Part shown: positions 58,803 to 64,000 of the stretch, piece by piece
Layout: each line of letters opens with the position of its first letter
How positions within the stretch are numbered: position 1 is the first letter of the stretch
NCBI GenBank assembly: GCA_044361595.1
Contig: JBIKIN010000007.1
Span: forward strand, 62,001-126,000
Direction of reading: 5' to 3'
Source: Pseudopedobacter sp044361595
GTDB taxonomy: Bacteria > Bacteroidota > Bacteroidia > Sphingobacteriales > Sphingobacteriaceae
Length of the DNA: 64,000 bases
The notes under the pieces: model-generated
What the model was told of the DNA's origin: nothing
The model's database searches: none
The model's input: only the letters and a program-made list of their open reading frames with translations
Program-made: the position numbers and the translations under genes

Positions 58803-61604
58803 TTAAATTACCTTAGCTGTTTTAGCTGTGGATGTTTTTTTAATTGTTTCTTTAACTTTTTCTGTGTTCTTAATTTGGAATGCTTTTGAAACGATTTCAG
58901 CTTGTTCTGCTAAATGTTGCTTCATAAAACCTGTAGCGGGGCTACTTGCAGGCTTTCTAGAAATTACCTCAAAATCAAAATCAGACTTTCTGAAAACTCT
59001 TGAGATAAAAGGCCAAGGCCCCATGTTTTCGGGCTCTTCTTGAACCCAATAAAACTCAGCTTTGTTATATTTTTTGTTGATTTTATCTAACTGTACAAAT
59101 GGAGTAGGGTACATTTGCTCTAGACGCACAATGGCTACATCTTTTCTGTTATCTTTTTCTTGTTGCTCTAATAAATCGTAATAAATTTTACCACTACATA
59201 TTAAAACACGCTTAACATCGCTAGCATTTACATTAGCATCATCTATAACTTCTTGAAACTTACCCTCAGTAAAATCAGCTAAAGGCGATACGCATTTTGG
59301 AGATCTTAATAAACTTTTTGGCGAGAAGTTAATTAATGGCTTACGAATTTTACGAGCCAATTGTCTTCTTAACACATGGAAAAACTGAGCCGGCGTGGTA
59401 CAATTAACAACTTGCATATTATACTCGGCACAAAGCTCTAGAAATCTTTCTATCCTTGCCGATGAATGCTCTGGACCCTGACCTTCATAACCATGTGGTA
59501 ACAACATCACTAAACCGTTTGCTCTTTGCCATTTAGTTTCTGCTGATGATAAATATTGATCAATTATAATTTGTGCACCATTAAAGAAATCGCCAAACTG
59601 TGCTTCCCATATCGTTAAAGCATAAGGATTGGCCATGGCATAACCATATTCAAAACCTAATACGCCATATTCTGACAAGTGAGAATTGTAAATTTCAAAA
59701 GAACCTTGTTGTGCTGATACATGTTCCAATGGAGTATATTCTTCTTCAGAATCTTCCATTTTAACAACTGCATGGCGATGAGAAAAGGTTCCCCGTTCTA
59801 CATCTTGACCACTAATTCTTACTCTTTTACCTTCGTTTACTATACTTGCATAAGCTAAAAGTTCGCCCATTGCCCAGTCAAAAACCAAAGTTTCTGTGGC
59901 CATTTTATAGCGTTCTTTAAAAAGTCTATCAATTTTTGTGAGAAAATTTTTATCTGCCGGTAAAGTAGAGATGTTTTTTGCTAAGCCTATTAAAGTTTTC
60001 TCATCTATTGAAGTATCTGGAGAATAATCAAAATCTTCTGGTTTAGAGAATCCCATTTCTGTCCAAGCGCCAGAAAAGCTAGGATTAGTAGGTGCACCAA
60101 TATCTTCCTTAGATTCGTTTAAACGCTCTTGTAGTAAAGCTTTAAACTCAATCTCCATTTGCTTAGCCAAGTTGTTATCAACCGCACCCGCCGAAAGTAG
60201 TTTTTCTACATAAATTTCTCTTGGGTTTGGGTGCTTTTCTATGGCTTTGTATAACAATGGTTGTGTAAAGCGAGGCTCGTCCGACTCGTTGTGTCCGTAT
60301 CTACGATAGCATAAAATATCTATAAATACATCATTATGGAAACGCTGACGATACTCCATAGCCATATTAATAGCATAAACTAAAGCCTCAACATCATCAC
60401 CATTTACATGAAAAACTGGCGATAAAGTTACTTTAGCAATATCTGTACAATAGGTTGATGACCTAGCATCTTTGTAGTTTGTAGTAAAACCAACTTGGTT
60501 ATTAATAACCAAATGTATTGTTCCACCAGTATTGTAAGCATCTAATTTAGACATTTGTAATACTTCATATACTAAACCTTGTCCAGCTACAGAAGCATCG
60601 CCATGTAATAAAATAGGAGCTATCCTTTTATAATCGCTACCATATTTCATATCCATTTTAGAACGTGTAATACCTTCTACTACTGCAGCAACAGTTTCTA
60701 GATGCGATGGGTTAGGACATAAACTTAAGTGCACCTTTTGGTTGTTAGAAGTTTCTACATCAGTAGAAAAACCTAAATGGTATTTTACATCACCACCAAA
60801 TGGTAGGTCTTTATTGTACTTACCTTCAAATTCAGAGAAAATGTCTTTATAGGTTTTACCCATGATATTAGCTAAAACGTTTAGCCTACCTCTATGAGCC
60901 ATACCTAAAACAAACTCCTCAATACCTAATTCTGCTCCTTTTTCTATCACAGAATCTAAAGCTGGAATTAAAGCTTCGGCACCTTCTAAAGAAAATCTTT
61001 TCTGTCCTAAAAATTTAGTACCTAAAAAATTCTCAAAGGCAACAGCTTGGTTTAACTTTAGAAGAATTCTTTTCTTTTTATCGATATCAAAATTAGGCGT
61101 ATTGCGCCCTTTTTCCATACGCTCTTCAAACCATTTAAATTTGATAGGATTACGCATGTATCTATATTCTACTCCAATAGATTGGCAGTAGGTATCTTCT
61201 AATAATTTGTGTATTTCTCTAAGCGTTGCAGGCCCTAAACCTACTTCTACACCAGCATTAAATACGGTGTCTAGATCTGCATTTGTAAAACCAAATGTTT
61301 CTAAGTCTTTTCCCGGGAAATATTGCCTACGTTCTCTTACTGGGTTTGTTTTGGTGAATAAATGGCCACGAGTACGGTAACCATTAATCATGTTCAATAC
61401 ATTAATTTCTTTAAGAACATGATCTGGAGTACTATTTACAGTGTCTGTAGTAGTATAATTACCTTCGTGGTTTTGTCCAAAATCAAAACCTTCAAAGAAT
61501 TTTTGCCAGCCAAATTCGACCGAGTTAGGGTCTTCTTTATAAGATTGGTATAAAGAATCTATATATGCAGAATCTGCGTTACTGAGATAAGATAAGCTAT
61601 CCAT
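58803..61604 (-). CDS. sucA: 2-oxoglutarate dehydrogenase E1 component
   Basis: The thiamine-diphosphate-dependent decarboxylase of the 2-oxoglutarate dehydrogenase complex. It has 933 residues, the usual size. The N-terminus MDSLSYLSNADSAYIDSLYQ is the E2-interacting segment. ThDP and active-site motifs are present: LGMAHRGRLNVLAN, LHGDASVAGQGLVYE, INNQVGFTT, and, in the C-terminal transketolase part, ISGQDVERGTFSHRH. It is co-transcribed with odhB. Confidence 0.97.
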   Translation of the reverse strand: MDSLSYLSNADSAYIDSLYQSYKEDPNSVEFGWQKFFEGFDFGQNHEGNYTTTDTVNSTPDHVLKEINVLNMINGYRTRGHLFTKTNPVRERRQYFPGKDLETFGFTNADLDTVFNAGVEVGLGPATLREIHKLLEDTYCQSIGVEYRYMRNPIKFKWFEERMEKGRNTPNFDIDKKKRILLKLNQAVAFENFLGTKFLGQKRFSLEGAEALIPALDSVIEKGAELGIEEFVLGMAHRGRLNVLANIMGKTYKDIFSEFEGKYNKDLPFGGDVKYHLGFSTDVETSNNQKVHLSLCPNPSHLETVAAVVEGITRSKMDMKYGSDYKRIAPILLHGDASVAGQGLVYEVLQMSKLDAYNTGGTIHLVINNQVGFTTNYKDARSSTYCTDIAKVTLSPVFHVNGDDVEALVYAINMAMEYRQRFHNDVFIDILCYRRYGHNESDEPRFTQPLLYKAIEKHPNPREIYVEKLLSAGAVDNNLAKQMEIEFKALLQERLNESKEDIGAPTNPSFSGAWTEMGFSKPEDFDYSPDTSIDEKTLIGLAKNISTLPADKNFLTKIDRLFKERYKMATETLVFDWAMGELLAYASIVNEGKRVRISGQDVERGTFSHRHAVVKMEDSEEEYTPLEHVSAQQGSFEIYNSHLSEYGVLGFEYGYAMANPYALTIWEAQFGDFFNGAQIIIDQYLSSAETKWQRANGLVMLLPHGYEGQGPEHSSARIERFLELCAEYNMQVVNCTTPAQFFHVLRRQLARKIRKPLINFSPKSLLRSPKCVSPLADFTEGKFQEVIDDANVNASDVKRVLICSGKIYYDLLEQQEKDNRKDVAIVRLEQMYPTPFVQLDKINKKYNKAEFYWVQEEPENMGPWPFISRVFRKSDFDFEVISRKPASSPATGFMKQHLAEQAEIVSKAFQIKNTEKVKETIKKTSTAKTAKVI

Positions 61605-61627
61605 TAGTAATAAAAGTGTTTTGACAG

Positions 61628-61661
61628 CAAAAGTAAAGAAATTGGTTTGTAAACCGTCAAA
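61628..61661 (-). promoter_or_regulatory. Promoter of sucA-odhB
   Basis: On the minus strand TACTTTTG (61628-61635) is a perfect -7 box and TTTG (61658-61661) lies upstream with a 22-base spacer. The start codon is about 24 bases from the box. Confidence 0.7.
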
Positions 61662-61702
61662 TTAAAATCATTTAATGAATTAATTTTTGAGGCTTAGTGT
61701 AT

Positions 61703-62602
61703 TTAAGATGCTATAGACATCCCAAAATTGCTGATATGGGTAGTAAACTCTGAAATGTTTTGTATAAAAATTAAATTCTCTTTATTGCTAAAGTTGTTGT
61801 TAGAGATTTGATTACCTGCTAATATTAAGGTAGTTGATCCTATGTTTTGCAATAAATTTTCGATAACTATTTCTACAGATTGTTCACCTCCAGCAGTAGT
61901 TAGAACCGAGAATGCATAATCTGGTTCATAATAATTTATGACTTCTTCCAAACTGTCGTAAGGTAAATTCTGTCCTAAATAAAGCGTATGATGACCACTT
62001 ATTTTTAAAAGGTATTGTGCAAAAAGCAAACCTATTTCATGATTTTCGTTTGGAGGTAAAAATAATAAATAACGTTTGGAGTTTTTATCAGATTTTTTAG
62101 CGTCTAAAAAGGTGGAATGAATAATAATTTGCTCAATTTTTTGAGTAGCAAAATGTTCGTGAGCAGGATTAATAGTTCCTACTTGCCACATAAAGCCTAC
62201 TTTTCTCATAAATGGAAATATAATTTCATTCATGGCTTTTTCCATTCCCATGTCTGCTATGCAGCCGTTTAATATTTCATCAAATTCAAAATCATCCATT
62301 TTTAACATGGCATTAGACAGCATTTGAACCTGAATATTAACGTTGTAATGATCTTCTTGAAGAGTTTTAACCAATTGGTTAATATCTTCTAAATTCATTT
62401 TAGATATTTTACTGATTTTGTAGCCGTTCTCATTTAATGTAGCTATATTTAAAAATAAACATAAATCAGCATCATCGTAGTACCTAATGTTTGTTTCGGA
62501 TCTTTTGGGTGTAAAAAAATTATAACGTTGTTCCCACACTCTTATGGTATGGGCTTTAATCCCAGTTAAATTCTCAATATCGCTTATGGAAAACTTTTTC
62601 AA
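61703..62602 (-). CDS. CarH-like MerR-family regulator with B12-binding domain
   Basis: A transcription regulator of 299 residues. The N-terminal MerR domain (about 1-70, ISDIENLTGIKAHTIRVWEQRY) binds DNA. A helical cap domain (about 80-165) holds Trp139 nine residues before Glu149-His150, the Wx9EH motif that covers adenosylcobalamin in CarH. The Rossmann-like B12 domain (about 178-299) has ENHEIG (Glu186, His188 and Gly191), the ExHxxG cobalamin-binding motif. CarH represses in the dark and releases DNA in light. The residue after Trp139 is Gln140, where CarH has the His that forms a bis-His link in light. It starts with TTG (an upstream in-frame stop excludes ATG). Confidence 0.9.
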   Translation of the reverse strand: MKKFSISDIENLTGIKAHTIRVWEQRYNFFTPKRSETNIRYYDDADLCLFLNIATLNENGYKISKISKMNLEDINQLVKTLQEDHYNVNIQVQMLSNAMLKMDDFEFDEILNGCIADMGMEKAMNEIIFPFMRKVGFMWQVGTINPAHEHFATQKIEQIIIHSTFLDAKKSDKNSKRYLLFLPPNENHEIGLLFAQYLLKISGHHTLYLGQNLPYDSLEEVINYYEPDYAFSVLTTAGGEQSVEIVIENLLQNIGSTTLILAGNQISNNNFSNKENLIFIQNISEFTTHISNFGMSIAS

Positions 62603-62645
62603 AATACAGTATCTATCCCTCTAATTTAACTTAATCTTTGGTTAA

Positions 62646-62665
62646 CAAAATTATACAAGCTTTGT
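62646..62665 (-). promoter_or_regulatory. Promoter of the CarH-like gene with inverted repeat in the spacer
   Basis: On the minus strand TAATTTTG (62646-62653) is a perfect -7 box. One base upstream lies ACAAGCTTTGT (62655-62665), an inverted repeat with ACAA and TTGT arms. MerR-type regulators bind such repeats in the promoter spacer, so autoregulation is plausible. Confidence 0.5.
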
Positions 62666-62677
62666 TTAATAAAAAAG

Positions 62678-64000
62678 TCATAATTGATTAATTTTTTCTA
62701 AATATTGATTGGCTTGCTGTTTAATCTTTTGTTTTTCAGTATCATCCATCTTTTTTAGCAGCTGATACATCATTCCGATACGAGGATTTTTACTTAGTAA
62801 ACTTTCATGATTAATGTAGAAATTCCAGTAAAGGCTATTTAACGGACAAGCTTGCTCGCCATATCTCAAATCCTTTTTGTATGCGCAGCCATCACAATAA
62901 TTACTCATTTTATGAATATAATTGGCCGATGCAACATAAGGCTTAGAACCAACTAAACCTCCATCGGCAAACTGGCTCATGCCATGAGTATTGGTGAGTT
63001 GTACCCACTCAATAGCATCTATATATACCCCTAAGTACCATTGGTCTACCTGATTAGGGTTTATGCCTGCCATTAGTGCAAAATTCCCTATCACCATTAA
63101 TCTTTGAATGTGATGAGCATATGCATGGTCAAGCGAATTGTTAATACAATGTTTTAAACAATTCATTTTTACTTTACCATCCCAAAACCAAGTGGGCAAT
63201 TCATTTTGATGATTTAAGTAGTTAGTTAAAGCAAAATTTGGCATTTCTGACCAATATAGGCCACGCATATACTCTCGCCAGCCTATCACCTGACGAACAA
63301 AACCCTCTACTTGCGCAATATCTATTGGATAATTTTTTTGATGATAAGTTTTTAAAACCTCGTCTAACACCTCTTTTGGTGATATCAGTTTAATGTTTAA
63401 TGCAAAAGACAAACAAGAGTGAAAAAGCGTATGATGCTCTTTTAACATGGCGTCTTCATATCTACCAAAATTTGGAAGTAACTCCTTGCAGAAATAATCT
63501 AATACGGCTAAAGCTTGCTCACGATTGATAGGATATTCGAACGATTTGGCATTGATATTCCCAAAATATTTAACATTTTTCTTTTGCAACATAATAACCA
63601 GTTCGGTAACATCTGTTTTAAAAGTTAGGGGATGTTTTAATGGATATTTACCATCGTATTTTTTTCTGTTTTCATGGTCGTAATTCCATTTCCCACCTTC
63701 AGGTTCTCCATTTTCATCCATCAAAAGTGAATGCTTTTTACGCATATCTCGATAGAAATTTTCCATCAAGTATTGCTTTTTACCTTTAAAGAAGTTTTTT
63801 ACATCGTCTTTTTTTGTGTAAAAATGTTCAGTATCAAATACTGATGATGCTATGCCTAAGGTATTACAAATCTTTCTAATCTCTTCTGTTAAACGATACT
63901 CATCGGGTTCTTGATATTCAAACTTGTTAATTTGATGCTTTACAATAAGTTGATTAATATTAGCCTCAAAGCATTGTTCATTTTCAGCGTCATCTAATTT
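62678..64000 (-). CDS. Photolyase/cryptochrome of the FeS-BCP (PhrB/CryB) type, 5' end outside window
   Basis: A light-driven DNA repair enzyme (probably of (6-4) photoproducts) or photoreceptor carrying FAD and a 4Fe-4S cluster. The reading frame is open to the right edge: 440 residues are present and the N-terminus is missing; the Met codons near 63766 are internal. The four cluster cysteines are all present, at fragment positions 281 (MNCLKH), 369 and 372 (YCDGC) and 385 (QACPLN). Their spacing of 88, 3 and 13 residues equals that of Agrobacterium PhrB (Cys350, 438, 441, 454). AYAHHIQRLMVIGNFAL and the EPDEYRL segment are also family motifs. The CarH-like gene lies 75 bases downstream. Confidence 0.92.
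   Translation of the reverse strand, partial: KLDDAENEQCFEANINQLIVKHQINKFEYQEPDEYRLTEEIRKICNTLGIASSVFDTEHFYTKKDDVKNFFKGKKQYLMENFYRDMRKKHSLLMDENGEPEGGKWNYDHENRKKYDGKYPLKHPLTFKTDVTELVIMLQKKNVKYFGNINAKSFEYPINREQALAVLDYFCKELLPNFGRYEDAMLKEHHTLFHSCLSFALNIKLISPKEVLDEVLKTYHQKNYPIDIAQVEGFVRQVIGWREYMRGLYWSEMPNFALTNYLNHQNELPTWFWDGKVKMNCLKHCINNSLDHAYAHHIQRLMVIGNFALMAGINPNQVDQWYLGVYIDAIEWVQLTNTHGMSQFADGGLVGSKPYVASANYIHKMSNYCDGCAYKKDLRYGEQACPLNSLYWNFYINHESLLSKNPRIGMMYQLLKKMDDTEKQKIKQQANQYLEKINQL

Noticed and set aside
58176..58889. A 237-codon open frame on the plus strand opposite odhB
   Set aside because: It is antisense to the lipoyl domains and linker of odhB; its product is low complexity (Ser/Ala/Phe) and mirrors the repeated lipoyl sequence. 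The odhB frame is certain.

Overview
This window is a chromosomal segment from a member of the Bacteroidota, most likely a Sphingobacteriales (Pedobacter-like) bacterium. The evidence is the DNA itself: it is strongly AT-rich, several genes carry the Bacteroidota -7 box TAnnTTTG (rpsL, sucA, the alpha-oxoamine synthase, ndk, ompA, the MerR gene, fic), leaders are A-rich with almost no Shine-Dalgarno sequence, and many families are typical of the phylum (DUF6913 next to dapA, an Hc1-type histone-like protein, TonB receptor, TSP3-OmpA, tandem envelope glycosyltransferases). I see no tRNA, rRNA, transposase, prophage or CRISPR array. Both ends cut genes: glycyl-tRNA synthetase on the left and an FeS-type photolyase on the right.

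Layout. 1-7 kb: end of glyS, a small membrane protein, a YkuD-type L,D-transpeptidase, a likely operon of secreted lactonase, TonB receptor and small membrane protein, then alanine dehydrogenase. 7-11.5 kb: a DUF3891 protein, ligA, DUF6913 and dapA. 11.6-16.4 kb (minus strand): an XRE-Fic protein, then rpsJ, fusA, rpsG and rpsL in transcription order rpsL-rpsG-fusA-rpsJ, with a terminator after rpsJ. 17-21 kb: a modular ice-binding lipoprotein and its OmpA-type partner, followed by a GC-rich structured intergenic element. 21-30 kb (minus): PhnA/YjdM, D-aminoacylase, an MpaB-family protein, Hc1, an alpha-oxoamine synthase, asparaginase, TatD nuclease, FKBP lipoprotein and NrnA. 30-38 kb: ndk and then an envelope glycan cluster (FkbM methyltransferase, three GT2 enzymes, MsbA-like exporter, GT11 fucosyltransferase, O-antigen ligase). 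38-54 kb: housekeeping genes (meaB, pepP, ompA, ridA, recG, M28 peptidase, MFS pump, scpA, WbpB-like dehydrogenase, glyA) and a hybrid sensor kinase. 54-57 kb: a translationally coupled GtrA, GT39 and outer-membrane protein trio. 57-62 kb: sucA and odhB. 62-64 kb: a B12-dependent MerR (CarH-like) regulator beside the photolyase.

Most of the window is core metabolism. The parts most worth following up are the CarH-like regulator and photolyase pair, with a MerR-type operator candidate and a substituted photochemistry residue; the Fic gene with an inverted repeat around its own -7 box; the GC-rich structured element at 21.1 kb; the ice-binding lipoprotein; the GtrA/GT39/outer-membrane-protein trio; the Cys-less LOV-like PAS domains in the sensor kinase; and a 47-residue membrane protein gene at 41.84 kb that standard length cut-offs would miss.
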